Origin: Carposina sasakii
Lineage: Eukaryota > Arthropoda > Insecta > Lepidoptera > Carposinidae
Direction of reading: 5' to 3'
Assembly (NCBI GenBank): GCA_014607495.2
Contig: CP053150.1
Location: forward strand, 11,986,495 to 12,050,494
DNA: 64,000 nt
How positions within the stretch are numbered: position 1 is the stretch's first letter; the number at the start of each line of letters is the position of its first letter. Positions 45,986 through 57,957 of this stretch are shown piece by piece. A program made the position numbers and the translations under genes. Under the pieces are notes generated by a model, which saw only the letters and a list, made by a program, of their open reading frames with translations, did no database searches and was not told the DNA's origin.

Positions 45986-47330
45986 TTAAATATTTCTCAG
46001 CACCTCCACATATCGCCAGTCGATTTGGCATCGCTGCAAGGATTCCAAAACGGCCCAGGTTTCGATGGAGTCGAAGGCTTTCTCGTAGTCCACAAAAGCC
46101 ATACACAGAGGTTGGTTATACTCCTCCGACTTCTGTATAACCTGCCGTACAGTATGGATGTGGTCCACGGTGCTGTAGCCTTTGGAAGGCGTCAAATCTC
46201 AATGCCAGACGATTCGTGATGACTCTCGAGAACAGCGTACAGACGTGGCTCAGAAGTGTGATCGGCCTATAGTCTTTGAGGAGCGTTTTGTCTCCCTTCT
46301 TGAAAAACAATGCCACCACACCTCTGCTCCACGCCTTCGGAGTAGTCCCATTGGCCAATACGGAGTTAAATAACCTTTTCAGCTCCTCAAGGACTGGTTT
46401 TCCCCCAGCCTTAAGGAGCTCACAGGCCACTCCGTCCTCCCCGGGAACCTTCCCATTCTTAAGCTGTCTGAGAACCGCCCCGATTTCGTCTATATCTACG
46501 TCTGTGAGATCGTCCGTAAAGTGGCGGGATAGTGGAGCTCTGGGGTCGCTTGCGTCGGGTGGAGGCTTCGGTGCATGCGAGGCGTACAGATTTCCATAGA
46601 AGTCCTCAATTCGGCGAGAATATCTGGGACTGATGTGACGGTTTGGCCATTCAAGGTTCGAAGCTTTGTCAGGTGACTCCTTCCCAGCGCCTTGGTAAAG
46701 ACTTTCGACCCTCTATTTTTCTCAATCGCCTCCTTAACGAGGCGAGTGTTCCACCTTCGGAGGTCGCGTCTCTGGTGATTCCCGTCTAACTCGCAACAGT
46801 TCCAGGGTCTCGCTAGACAGTTTGGACTTCTTATCTGGTCGCCTTTTCCGGAAGTGCGTTGTTCCCACTTCGCTTACAACCCCGATTATTCCTTGTAGGT
46901 CCTCGTCAACACTTGCCGGGGTTTTCAGGGCGGCAAATCGATTTTTCAATTCCAGTTGGAACGCATCATGTCCTGCTTGGGGCCAATTGGGACTTACAAG
47001 TCGGTGATCGCTTCCGGTATTAAACCTGTTGATCACTGAAACATCCCTAAATATATGCCTTTTGTCCGTCATGATAAAGTCGATCTCATTCTTCGTCCTA
47101 CCACCGGGGCTCCAGGTCCATTTCCTTTGGGGCTTTTTCTGATAGAAGGAGTTTAAACAGAACAGCCCCTGCATGCTGAGGAAGTTGACTAGCATTTGGC
47201 CTCTCTGGTTCCTGCTCCCGCAGCCATGTGGTCCCAAACACGATTCGCCGCACTCCTGTCCCACTTTGGCGTTGAAATCCCCCATGACAGCAGTGAAGTG
47301 TGTCTTAGTGGTGCGGTATATCATTATAAA
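45986..47330 (-). mobile_element. RTE-type LINE fragment (endonuclease to RT), truncated at both ends
   Basis: On the minus strand: VMGDFNAKVGQECGESCLGP and GSDHRLV of the apurinic-type endonuclease (46734-47324), a broken linker, ARGV-like SRGVVALFFKKGDKTLLKDY with RPITLL (RT, 46116-46430), then MAFVDYEKAFDSIE (RT, 45986-46195). Frames shift twice. It lacks both the start of the endonuclease and the RT active-site box. Independent of the C-terminal tail at 29700, though of the same clade. Confidence 0.85.
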
Positions 47331-49002
47331 ATCATCATCATCAGGTCTATCATCATAAAAAATCTCACTATAGCGGAAAGAGTCGCGGTTAGGTTAGCAA
47401 CAAGAATACAAATAACAGTGGTGACCTTCCTCTTAACCTGAGGGTACCTACTCATCTCCCCAGTAACCGGCCGTAGCATTTAATTGGAGCAATATAAACA
47501 ATAGGGCAGTGAGACCTCCTAGAGACGTCAATAATTCGTGATCGATATCACACAATACAAATGATTATTTGTTTATCGATAACTTCGTATTGTGATAGCG
47601 GAATGATATCACGTGTGGATAAAAGTATTACGAATTCTTACTAAAGAATTTAGTATACTGATTTAGGTAAAACATAACTCAGTGAACTTAAATTGACAGT
47701 AAAATGTAAGGTAAGGTATGGCACATTTAACTGTTAAATTATCATAATGAGACGTTGTTGGGGCATATAATTCCCTAAAGATTCGAAAAAAAATTAGGTT
47801 ACAAATCTTACACGATCACTTATAATTGATAATTTAAACTGATGAACGAACGTTCCCAACTAATATTGCATACAGAAAAATTACAAATTCCTTATACTTA
47901 CATCCCTCAAAGCATTTCACCACAAGCTTTTACTTTTCATTATTATATACATCTTATGTATAGGTACATATCAAAGCAAATACTACGGTTAGTAGTTACC
48001 TTGGCTCGTAACGTAACTCGTAACGCAGACAGATCTCATTTAACCTTTCATAATGATAACAGTGATAAAAAGACAGTTCAACGCACGCTCACTTAACAAA
48101 GTCAGAATTATTAGAAGTTAATATAGAATGCAGATTAAAACGTGATCCCGAGAAATAGATAGCTAAACATATGTGCATTGCATTATGAATATGAAATAGG
48201 CAACACACCTAAGTTATTCCTTACTTTTTATAATACAAATTAGATAGAGAGCTACGACATCATAAAGTAAAGATTCTGAGAATAACGTGTTAGTAAAAGC
48301 TTATACGTGAAACTTAAGCTATAAGCGAATGGCGCTGGCGGGGCGTTGTTGAGAGGTGCTGAACTGCTGATTGGTCCATTTACTTCATAGATTACCTCCT
48401 AAAGATTCCGTTTCCAAAGATTTTAGTATGAACTCTAGTTCACTGAATTTGGCGGAATGCAAAGAAGTGCGGGACGTAACACTACACTGTGATTGGCTAT
48501 TTCAAGGTCGCATTGAAAATGGCGAAGGAAATAGTGATGCGACAAAGTAGAATGAAACTATCTAAGTATCGATATTTATGCACTTTAAGCGATTTTTATT
48601 TTATCAAAATCATTTTATTTTACATACATACATATTCACACTTCTGTTCAATTCAGATTAATTCAGTTCTGCGATTAAATTCATGTTTGCTTGAGTTGAC
48701 AGAATTTTATTCCAATAACATTATGTAAGAAAACAACTACAAACTTCAATAAATTTCAGTACGAAATTTGATATTATACCAATTCGCCCCGTTTTACAGT
48801 ACACAATTTTTGCTATTATTTTTACCCAGCTGCGGCAAGGCCAAAAAGGTATCATAATTTTAGCAGACTATGTATGTATCTAAATTTATAGGTGTGTACT
48901 ACAGCGGCTAAACTACTCCATTAATTTTTGTAAATGAGGTGTAAATCGATTTTTTACTATGGTCCGGGTGACAGACTACATTTTCTAGTAAAAATATATA
49001 TA
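47331..49002. other. No feature recognised
   Basis: AT-rich, no supported gene. TA-repeat just before 49003 is the target site of element 2. Confidence 0.5.
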
Positions 49003-49439
49003 TGTCGGAGATCAAGATGTCATATCCTACAGTCGGATCTCCAACGCCATCTATTTTCAATCGTTGAAGTTAGAAACGTCAAGTCGACAGCTATCACTGA
49101 CTTGAGGACAGCTGTCACTTGGGTAAAGACAAGACAGAGTACTGAGAGGGCGCCACTGTAGATTTACAACGACCACCGGGTCGTTTGAATTGAGCCGGAG
49201 GGTATTCTGTGCTGGCTGGTTGCGTCTGTGGAGCGAAGGACGGGTGCTAATCGGCCTCTGTCTTGTACTTACCACGTTTCTACGTTATCCGCTAGAATCC
49301 TAGTAATCTTGTGCGTAGATACAGTGAAAGTGTTTGTGATTCCTAATTAAGCTTGTTTACTACACGCCGCATTCTTTATTTCGTATTTTGGAAGATGTCG
49401 GACACACCTAACGGCTCGCCACTCGACCCATCTACGTCA
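49003..49439 (+). repeat. 5' LTR of element 2
   Basis: TGTCGGAGATC...CTACGTCA. It includes the gag ATG at 49395 and the first 15 gag codons (MSDTPNGSPLDPSTS). Confidence 0.92.
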
Positions 49440-50429
49440 TCAGAAGTGGGATGCAACCCGGATCACCCACATGAAACACGTGCTTCAAATAGTGACTCGA
49501 GCGAAGAAAAATGGCGTCTTCTCTTCGAGCAACAAAATCAAAATTTTCTGGCGTTGGTGCAAGCAATAAAACTACTTGCATCTTCGGACTCTATTCGCCT
49601 TCCTGATTTCGACCCAGAGAAAAGAGACATCGACGGCCGAGCTTGGATAACGACCGCGGACATGTGTATCACAGATCGACATCGCCATGGATCTTCTCTG
49701 ATGATCGCGTTAAGCCACGCACTCAAGGGCGAAGCATCATCTTGGCTGTCTTCAATATCGTTTCCTAATATGACGTGGGCCGATTTTAAGGAGCTTTTCG
49801 TAGCAAGGTATGACTGTCCTGAAACTGCTGCTTCCTTTCTCATCAGTATGCACGACAAGAAACCGAGAGATAACGAGTGCCTGGCCTCATACGCCGCTAC
49901 CCTCATAACATCCTTAATGGCAAGGTGGAATGGACTGACTACAGAACAGATAGCAATAGCTACTGTCTTAGCTCATATTTCAAAACAAGAGCCACGTGTT
50001 CAGAGGATTGCTATAACGACTGACATCAAGATGCGTAACCATTTACAAAAGGAACTGAAGGCTGTCTCGTTCCTGAAGAGAAGTTATTCATCAAGTATTT
50101 ATCGTGATGGACCCGACCTAAAAAGAAACCGACCTAATGGATCTGCTGTGACCATCAAGTGCTTTAATTGTGGACAACTAGGCCACAAATCTCTTCAATG
50201 TCGCAACAAAGCCAATTCGAAGAAGCAAGATGACCGGTCCAAACACAGGTCCTTTCACGGGGACCATAACTCGACCAACCAACCTACAGGAGAACCGATC
50301 GCATCACCTGCTTCAACTGCCGGGAACAAGGCCACTATGCATCCGACTGCCCGAAGAGGAAAATCAAGGAGGGGAACAACGGTACCGGCGGCGGCACTGG
50401 AACTGGTCCAGCTAAGGAAAAGCGAGTAG
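49395..50429 (+). CDS. gag: Element 2 gag
   Basis: Starts at ATG 49395 in the LTR, not at the upstream non-ATG codon. It contains a coiled, polar N-terminus, the gag core (IRLPDFDPEKRDIDGRAW, ALKGEASSWLSS, FPNMTWADFKELFVARY) and one zinc knuckle CFNCGQLGHKSLQC. The frame then shifts near 50280. The +1 frame continues with a second knuckle CFNCREQGHYASDCPK and the protease, so either a mutation or a programmed shift separates them. About 345 residues, a normal size for Gag. Confidence 0.88.
   Translation: MSDTPNGSPLDPSTSSEVGCNPDHPHETRASNSDSSEEKWRLLFEQQNQNFLALVQAIKLLASSDSIRLPDFDPEKRDIDGRAWITTADMCITDRHRHGSSLMIALSHALKGEASSWLSSISFPNMTWADFKELFVARYDCPETAASFLISMHDKKPRDNECLASYAATLITSLMARWNGLTTEQIAIATVLAHISKQEPRVQRIAITTDIKMRNHLQKELKAVSFLKRSYSSSIYRDGPDLKRNRPNGSAVTIKCFNCGQLGHKSLQCRNKANSKKQDDRSKHRSFHGDHNSTNQPTGEPIASPASTAGNKATMHPTARRGKSRRGTTVPAAALELVQLRKSE
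49440..49459 (+). promoter_or_regulatory. Candidate tRNA-Leu primer-binding site, element 2
   Basis: TCAGAAGTGGGATGCAACCC closely matches the complement of animal tRNA-Leu near the 3' end (TGTCAGAAGTGGGATTCGAACCC family), offset inside the CCA. mdg3/micropia-type gypsy elements are known to use tRNA-Leu. Confidence 0.55.
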
Positions 50430-50623
50430 ACGTGTGCATTGTGAATGCGCCTTCGGGTTCTCTGCGTCACTCTGGTGAGTCATTCCCATTTACTTACGAC
50501 TCAGGTTCAGAGTGTTCCTTAGTTAAAGAATCGATTGCTTTGAAATTTAGTGGTAAGCGAATTTATGACAATGTTTCTATGACTGGTATAGGACAAACTT
50601 CTATAGCCTCGTACATGCTCTAG
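50281..50623 (+). pseudogene. Element 2 second zinc knuckle and first protease
   Basis: Frame +1 relative to gag: CFNCREQGHYASDC, a Gly/Thr-rich linker, FTYDSGSECSLVKESIAL (retropepsin DSG active site), GIGQTSIASYML then stop. The protease is cut short and joined to RT sequence at about 50620. Confidence 0.8.
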
Positions 50624-50631
50624 GCGATCTC

Positions 50632-51603
50632 GTGAACAAGTACGTTGTAGTGTACATGGATGACGTGCTAGTTGTGGCCAGTAACATCGACGAAGCTTTC
50701 GATAGACTAAAGGTAGTATTAGAAGTTCTTTCTGGGAAGGGATTTTCGTTAAATCCTAAAAAGTGCTCATTCCTGAAAGAAAAAGTAGAGTACCTAGGCT
50801 TCGAGGTGCGCCGAGGTCAAATTCGTCTGAATCCACGAAAGATAGTTGCACTTACCGCTTTACCACCGACCGGCGCTCTTAATAATCAAGGTAGATTTTA
50901 TGATTTTCATTTTGATTCGGGTGCTGAGTGTTCACTAATAAAAGAAAGCGTTGCATCAAGTTTCAATGGTAAAAGAATTGCTAAAACTGTCTCTCTAACG
51001 GGAATTGGTCAAACCAGTGTATTCAGCACCCAGCAAATACTGTGTAATGTTGAAATTAATGATTATTGTTTAGAACTTTTATTACATGTTTTACCCGATG
51101 TGTATATGCGTAGTGATATTATGCTAGGTCGTGAAATATTGAGTCAAGGCTTCGTTATTAACTTGTCAACAAATAATTTTAGCATTTCAAAACAAAATAA
51201 TTTGACAGTTTTAAATTGTGACGTTTTAACCGATTCTAGTATCAGTAACGACTTTAGTAATGTTGACACAGATATACCCTCTTGTAAAAAGTCAGATCTT
51301 TTAACTATTTTAGGTGAATATTCCAGTTATTTTACAACAGGTTTGCCAAAAACTCGTGTAACTACAGGTGAACTCGAAATTCGATTAATTGATCCGAAGT
51401 ATAGAGGTCCTTTTAGGGTATCGGAGGTACTTGAAGGTAATCGTTATGTTCTTAAAGCCCTTAATTCCAATAGAACCTATAAGTACGCACATGACAGACT
51501 TAGGCGAATGCCTGCGAATAACATTACCAATGACATGCTGACATGTGACCGTGATGATAATCTGTGCGAACTTGACGGGGATGGACCGTCATGTTCAAAT
51601 TAA
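50632..51603 (+). pseudogene. Chimeric pol frame: RT fragment, second protease, integrase tail
   Basis: One open frame of 323 codons. Residues 1-80 carry the RT YMDDVLVVAS box and EYLGFEVRRGQIRLNP. Residues 85-250 carry a second, different retropepsin (FHFDSGAECSLIKESVAS, LLHVLPDVY, MLGREIL) through to the normal start of RT (TTGELEIRLIDPK). From about residue 253 it jumps to the integrase C-terminus (YRGPFRVSEVLEGNRYVLK, YAHDRLRRMP). Fingers and palm of RT, RNase H and the integrase core are absent. Any product would not be a functional polymerase. Confidence 0.88.
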
Positions 51604-51619
51604 TGTTGAGTTGACTGAT

Positions 51620-51900
51620 TGAGAGTGGTTTACGGATACCGGATAGAGGTATTCAAGAGTCACTGGATGGAAGTGACTAGACTGGTATACGGAAGCTGGA
51701 TGGAAGTTTCTAAGAGTCACTGGATGGAAGTGACTAGACTGGTATACGGAAGCTGGATGTAAGTTTCTAAGAGTCACTGGATGGAAGTGACTAGACTGGT
51801 ATACGGAAGCTGGATGGAAGTTTCCAAGAGTCACTGGATGGAAGTGACTAGACTGGTTTACGGAAGCTGGATGGAAGTTTCCAAGAGTTGCTAGATTGAG
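51620..51900 (+). repeat. ~57-bp tandem repeats before the 3' LTR of element 2
   Basis: About five copies of GAGTCACTGGATGGAAGTGA CTAGACTGG-TATACGGAAGC..., placed between pol and the 3' LTR, as in element 1. Confidence 0.9.
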
Positions 51901-52231
51901 GCAACTAGACTTACTTGACTGACGTTACTCTATATGGATTGTGCATACTGTAGCCTTGTTTTGGAATTATTTACCTTGTGTGTGACGATTATAGTCGATT
52001 TCTTTGTTTAATAGTATGCAAGTAAATTTGTAACAATTTGGTATAGTAAAATGATTTTCAATTTTGATTATGATGATATTGGTTCGTTTGAAATAAAGGT
52101 TTAGTAACGTTTAAATTAAGTTTTTACTGTCCCAATGGTCAGAAAGACCGAGCGTGATACATGTTACTTTGCAAAATCCTCTTTCTTTCCAGAAACCCCA
52201 CGCGAGGACGCGTGAGTTGTCAAAATGGCCG

Positions 52232-52668
52232 TGTCGGAGATCAAGATGTCATATCCTACAGTCGGATCTCCAACGCCATCTATTTTCAATCGTTGAAGTT
52301 AGAAACGTCAAGTCGACAGCTATCACTGACTTGAGGACAGCTGTCACTTGGGTAAAGACAAGACAGAGTACTGAGAGGGCGCCACTGTAGATTTACAACG
52401 ACCACCGGGTCGTTTGAATTGAGCCGGAGGGTATTCTGTGCTGGCTGGTTGCGTCTGTGGAGCGAAGGACGGGTGCTAATCGGCCTCTGTCTTGTACTTA
52501 CCACGTTTCTACGTTATCCGCTAGAATCCTAGTAATCTTGTGCGTAGATACAGTGAAAGTGTTTGTGATTCCTAATTAAGCTTGTTTACTACACGCCGCA
52601 TTCTTTATTTCGTATTTTGGAAGATGTCGGACACACCTAACGGCACGCCACTCGACCCATCTACGTCA
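52232..52668 (+). repeat. 3' LTR of element 2
   Basis: 437-bp copy of 49003-49439 with one visible difference (CGGCACGCC for CGGCTCGCC). Preceded by AAAATGGCCG, the same kind of border as element 1. Confidence 0.92.
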
Positions 52669-52672
52669 TATA

Positions 52673-54309
52673 CGTATATACAAATGTATATTACGGAATT
52701 TACAGCAAAAAAATTAGGATGTTAGAAAAAAAGGATGATGAAAGAAAATCCTGAGTTTAAAAATATAATAATAACACAATCAATATTAATGCGTAAAGCG
52801 AAAACGTTGTGCACTAGAAATACTTTTAATTAAATAATATATCGAAATACTCTAATATGGCCAAACGACCATGAGGTGACCACTTGATTCCGTTTCATAA
52901 AATAGCTCGTATGCATGGTTTGGGAATTAACATTTTTTGTATGCAGTTACTCAGTTAATGTATTCGAAAGTTCAAATCTCTACAAACGGTGTTCGCCCAC
53001 CACCGGTCCCTATACCCTCCACTGACCCTCGAATCTGACGACTAATGATTGTGATTACAGGCAACTATAGTCGCGATAAGAAACCACATCCCAGCACCTC
53101 GCATACGAATACGTAGGTACATAGCTGATACTCAGAAAAACACTAGGATATAGTGAGTTTTTTACTATTTTCTGCACTGTTTCGCCAGCACCTTCGTTGT
53201 TTCGGATTCGGAACATTTCTTTGTTATTCGGCTATCCTCGGTAAATATTGTGCTGCGCTTGCTATAGAAAACATGATATAGAAAATCTAATCTGAAGCAA
53301 TAGCCTATTACGCTCGATAACTAGTTACTATAGCTGTCGATATTGTATTATGGTTATTGCCCTAATAATTGGTTACTGTAACTGACTACAATTTGCAAAT
53401 ACCTAGAACTACGTCAATGCAACGTACATTCGGATATGTAGACATTGGTGGTGAAATTAAAACAGATTTCACTGACGAATGCACCGGACCTGGAAAAGAA
53501 CAATTTTTATTATGACAACTACCTATATACACATAAACGAAGTTTATAAAATTTATTTAAAAAAAATAGGTAATCAATATTTTCTCATACTATTTTGAGA
53601 CTAGTGTAGACTATTACGTCACATGTCACGTCGTTTTAGTATGGAGAGCCGGTTACTCCATAACTGCTTTGACATCGAAACTACTAAATTACTATAAAAT
53701 AAAATATTTTATTCTATTGTTATCGATACGAAGTCGATTACGTTATACAATCACTTCACTAGCTCACGACATACTATTACTGTTGACAGTGACAGTGACG
53801 TTGACATATGTAAGACAGTGACAACAATAGTAATTAATGTGTTGAGAAAAAGAGACGACATATTGTAGTGCGATTATTGACCAGTATAAACTGATCTCCG
53901 CGTCCATTGAAAAAACATAAATAAGAAAATTTAATTTACTTACCGGTGAAATGTTATGCCATCTTTTTTGTAACTTGACGTCTTAGCGTTCTTTCCACAC
54001 CATTTCAAGGAACAATAACCCATGATGACACGGTTATTTAATTAAAAGTAATAAGTTTTAAAATAAAAACAATGCAATTTACATGCATGTGCGCACGGGT
54101 CATTAACTTGGTAACATACTGGAGCTAGCTTTCCGAGCGCGGAATTGTATACACCCCAGAAACAGTATGAGTGGCGCGCGTATCTTGTCCTGTATGAGGT
54201 ATCTTTAGGAGGTAATCTATGATTTACTTACACTTACGTCCATCCGAGAGCAGGCGCAGAGTGGCATAAAGTCATCTAATATTGTTAGCTTGCTCTTTTC
54301 TATATTGAT
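52673..54309. other. No feature recognised
   Basis: AT-rich; no supported gene. The string ATCTTTAGGAGGTAATCTATGA at 54203 (quoted in part) is an inverted match to 48387-48410. Confidence 0.5.
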
Positions 54310-55612
54310 AACACTGGTCTACAAAATGTAACTTTTTGTGTGCCTTTCAATTGAATACTTTATTTTTATATTGCTTTGAGGTTACTGAATAGGAAAACAA
54401 GAATATGTTTTTTGAATTAGCTCTTATTTTGGAAATATACCCAATATACAAAATTTGGCTTTTGTAACACGTTAAAGTACAAAACATTTTATAAAAAAAA
54501 ACTATAATAATTATTTACTATTATTTTTTGCTTTTTACTTATATAAAATTGGAAATATTACAATTACGTATTTGATTAAGATTTTCTCTTCTTTTTCGTT
54601 TGCCTTTTGTAATCACTGTTAGGGGTATCTCTTTTCAAATTCCAGCAGTAGTCCGCTAACATTGACGCATCCCATTGGCCCTGGTATCTCTTTTCCATTG
54701 TCGAGATATCTTGGTGGAATCGTTCACCATGTTCGTCACTTACATCACCGCAGTTAGAAGGGAAAAAATCAAGATGAGAGTGAAGAAAATGAATTTTTAG
54801 GGACATATTGCAACCCAACTGTTGATACTTTTGAAGGAGATTGTTCACAAGTTCAACATAATTGTCATTTCTCTTATTGCCCAAAAAACCATGAACGACT
54901 GCTCTAAAAGATTCCCATGCTTCTTTTTCAAAGCCCTGTAAAACTAAATCAAAGTTTTGGTTCTTTAGAATCTCTCTTATTTGAGGTCCGATAAGATTCC
55001 TTCTTTAATTTTGGCGTCGCTTATACGTGTAAATTTACTTCGCAGGTATTTGAATGCTGGTCCATCCTTGTTGAGAGCCTTCACAAAGTTTTTCATTAGT
55101 CCCAATTTGATATGTAAAGGTGGTAGAACAATTTTTTGGCAATTAACTAGAGGAAGGTGCTTGACGTTCTTTTCTCCAGGATTCAGGCTTAGTCTAGGAT
55201 TCCAATCTTTTTTTTATGTAATCTTTGGTTAGTAAGGGTCACCTTACCACAAATGTAGCAAAAATTGTCTGCACTATTAACACATTTACGCGACATAACG
55301 AAAACTGTAGATTTTTCACTAAAAATGTCAAAAAAACGGTAACAATTTGACGTTTTAACTGTTGAACAAAACACAGTCAACGTTAAACGCAACAAACAAA
55401 TGTGAAATAATAAAATTTCCGCGGGTAATCACTAAATATTTTGAATGATGTGATAAATCTGTCGCGCAACCCTCTATTATATTTATAAGGCATAAATGCA
55501 CAATAAGAGCTAACTATGAATTTTAACTTGTATATTTATGTTCAACGAGTGAAATACAATCAATATAGTATATTTTCATGTAGAAGGCAATTTTGATGTA
55601 GACCAGTGTAAT
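54310..55612 (-). mobile_element. Decayed DNA transposon with CACTGGTCTACA ends
   Basis: The left end has AACACTGGTCTACAAAATG and the right end the inverted TGTAGACCAGTGT. One degraded gene lies on the minus strand between them. The superfamily is not clear to me. Confidence 0.75.
54576..55300 (-). pseudogene. Transposon protein of an arthropod-wide family, frameshifted and deleted
   Basis: It starts with MSRKCVNSADNFCYICGKVT (a CxxC finger), then skips to NPGEKNVKHLPLVNCQKIVL, PPLHIKLGLMKNFVKALNKD, GFEKEAWESFRAVVHGFLGN and SDEHGERFHQDISTMEKRYQ, ending KKKRKS. The middle of the finger region is deleted at about 55200 and a base is missing near 54990. I recognise the SDEHGERFHQDI family as common in insect genomes within transposons, but know no named function. 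Confidence 0.7.
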
Positions 55613-56109
55613 CTTTTGAACTCTTGTAAATTTAAAGAATCGTGTATAAATGTAGGTTCAGATTATACACATGAAAGGACACGTCATCCTCGGTGGATAT
55701 ATGGATAGTGTCGTAGAGGCTTGCCCATAGATAGACCACGTCTCATTGTCGTACGGACCTCTCGTCCTAAATGACAACAATGCGTAATATTGAAAATTTT
55801 ACAGATTACAAAATGCAAGTAACAGCGAGATGCTTCTTTTCTACTTTATTGAGTACAAATAGATGCAACAACGCACCAAAAATCAAAATGACTGACTCCG
55901 CAAAATTATATCCTCCTGAAAATTGGCCGGCAATATAAGGCACGAGTTAGATCTATTATCCATCTGTACTAGAGATTAGCGCTAAACACAGGACAAGAAG
56001 CTTTCCGCCGACGACATTTGGGGAACGTAATAAAATGGTACCCAGCCGAGCCAGCTCGCAGGACGTGACTCGCGTTGGTAAGTAAAGCCGCGGCATTCCA
56101 TGCATATAT

Positions 56110-56425
56110 ACTACTAGTGGACGACCGCGACTCCGTCCGCGAGGACTACAAGAAAAACAAAATGTCGAAATTATCCGGGATAAAAAGTAGCCTATATGTT
56201 AAGTGGGACTTGTCATAATAAATATATTCCTGGAAACTGCATCGGTTCACGCGTTTCTGAAATTAGCGTGCACAAACGCATAGACAAACCGACAAACAGA
56301 CAAAAATTCCAAAAATCATTATTTCGGGTACTATTGCGTTGATAAAGATCTCCTATAATATTTTTTCTCATATATCTTTCATGTACAGACAGCGATCCGT
56401 TACATTTTTATTATATGTATAGATA
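56110..56425 (+). mobile_element. CTAGTGGACGACCGCGACTCCG-type lepidopteran repeat
   Basis: Starts ACTAGTGGACGACCGCGACT, contains ATTATCCGGGATAAAAAGTAG and ends near TATGTATAGATAGA. Same family as 32961 and the inverted copy at 36455. Confidence 0.6.
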
Positions 56426-57957
56426 GATTTACACATACCGCACGACGAACGCCCTAATCCAACTCGATTCCACCTTGGGTACCAATTACTACCAAAAAGG
56501 TGCCCAAAACCGATAAATAGCACTCTAGATGTCATATGTATTACAATTTTGGGTAGAGCTAATTTATAGAGAACAAATAAAAGTACAGATCTTTTTAGAT
56601 TCAGGTAGATGATACAAGCAAGCATGTGATATGTTTGGTTTTTAGAAGAGTCTGCCAACTTATCACAACAGACACTAACTCATACTTTACTTTGCATTAT
56701 AATTGTTATTACCGTTATTGGCACTATCAAAATTATATACAAACTTAATTACTTATTTATTCCATGTTATGTGCTGTGTTGTAATAACTTTGAAAAATAA
56801 AAAAAATACCATGACCATAATGCCGTGTTTCATTTTTTTTTATTTATACAGGATGTTTGTGACAGCCAGGCAAATATTGATACCATGACTTTAAACCATG
56901 ATTGTGAGGCGGAAAACACTGAATGAAAATTTTTTCGACTTTGTCATTTTTTTTTCCAGGAAATAGGTAAATGTTTATAACTAGAGATGGACCGACTAGT
57001 CGCTGACTAGTCGGGAAAGCCGACTATTCGGCATCATTTGTAGTCGGCGACTATTCGGCAAAATAAGCCGATTATAATCGGCGCATAACAAATGAAATAA
57101 AACAAATAATCTGTACTTGTTTTATAATTTCGAAACATTACTTAGAGTAAATATCTAAAGTTACAGTCTTCAGTTACTACTTTTGATATAACTTGTCAAT
57201 AGGCTATTGGATTATGAGAAAAATATTTACTTAAAAATCCGTAAATAAAAATGCATATTTTTTAATTTTTGTCACGTGACACAAAACGCTCCTGATAGGT
57301 CGGGCTTATTATGACGTCACTAGCTTGTAAACCTTGTTTTTGTGTTTACATTTAAACTAGTGACCCGCCCTCGCTTCGCTTCAGTACATATCCTCTAAAA
57401 TTTGGAATTCCCCTTTGTCCCGTTCCCGTGGGAATTTCGGGAAATATATCCTCAGTGCTTCCTTACAGTCCCTACCGAATATACCTGTCATATTTCATCA
57501 TTATGTGTCAAGTAGTTTGCGTAAAAATTGGGAATTCCCGTTTGTCCTATTCAGGTGGAAACTTCGAGAAATACGTTCTCAGTGCCTCACACTCCCTACC
57601 AAATTCCATCATTATATTGTGTCAAATGGTTTTCGTTAAAATTGGGAATTCCCGTTTGTCCAGTTTCCGTGGGAATTACGGGAAATCCCTTATTTGTGCT
57701 CCCTAGTAATCCCTAATGAACATACATCTTCCATTTCAACTTCATAGGTTTTCTTAAAAATTTTGTAATTCAGTTTGTTCCATTCTGGTAGGAATTTCGG
57801 GAAATATGTTCTCAGTTCTTTCTTACACTCCCTACCGAATATACTTACCTGTCATACTTCATCTCTACATGTCATGTGATTTTCGTAAAAACTTGAAATT
57901 CCTGTTTGTGCCATTCCCATGGGAATTTCGGAAATACATACATACATTACATAATAA

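Larger units (their letters stand above)
49003..52668 (+). mobile_element. Ty3/gypsy-like LTR retrotransposon, element 2 (internally scrambled)
   Basis: Two 437-bp LTRs (TGTCGG...ACGTCA) flanked by TATA on both sides (48999-49002, 52669-52672). They appear to differ at one base, so insertion is recent. The body is only 2.8 kb: gag, protease, a scrap of RT, a second protease and the integrase C-terminus. It lacks most of pol and cannot move by itself. Related to element 1 in layout and motifs. Confidence 0.93.

Noticed and set aside
55189..55395. Start of the minus-strand frame at 55395 as the true protein start
   Set aside because: Family homology begins at the internal Met of MSRKCVN; the upstream residues are unrelated.
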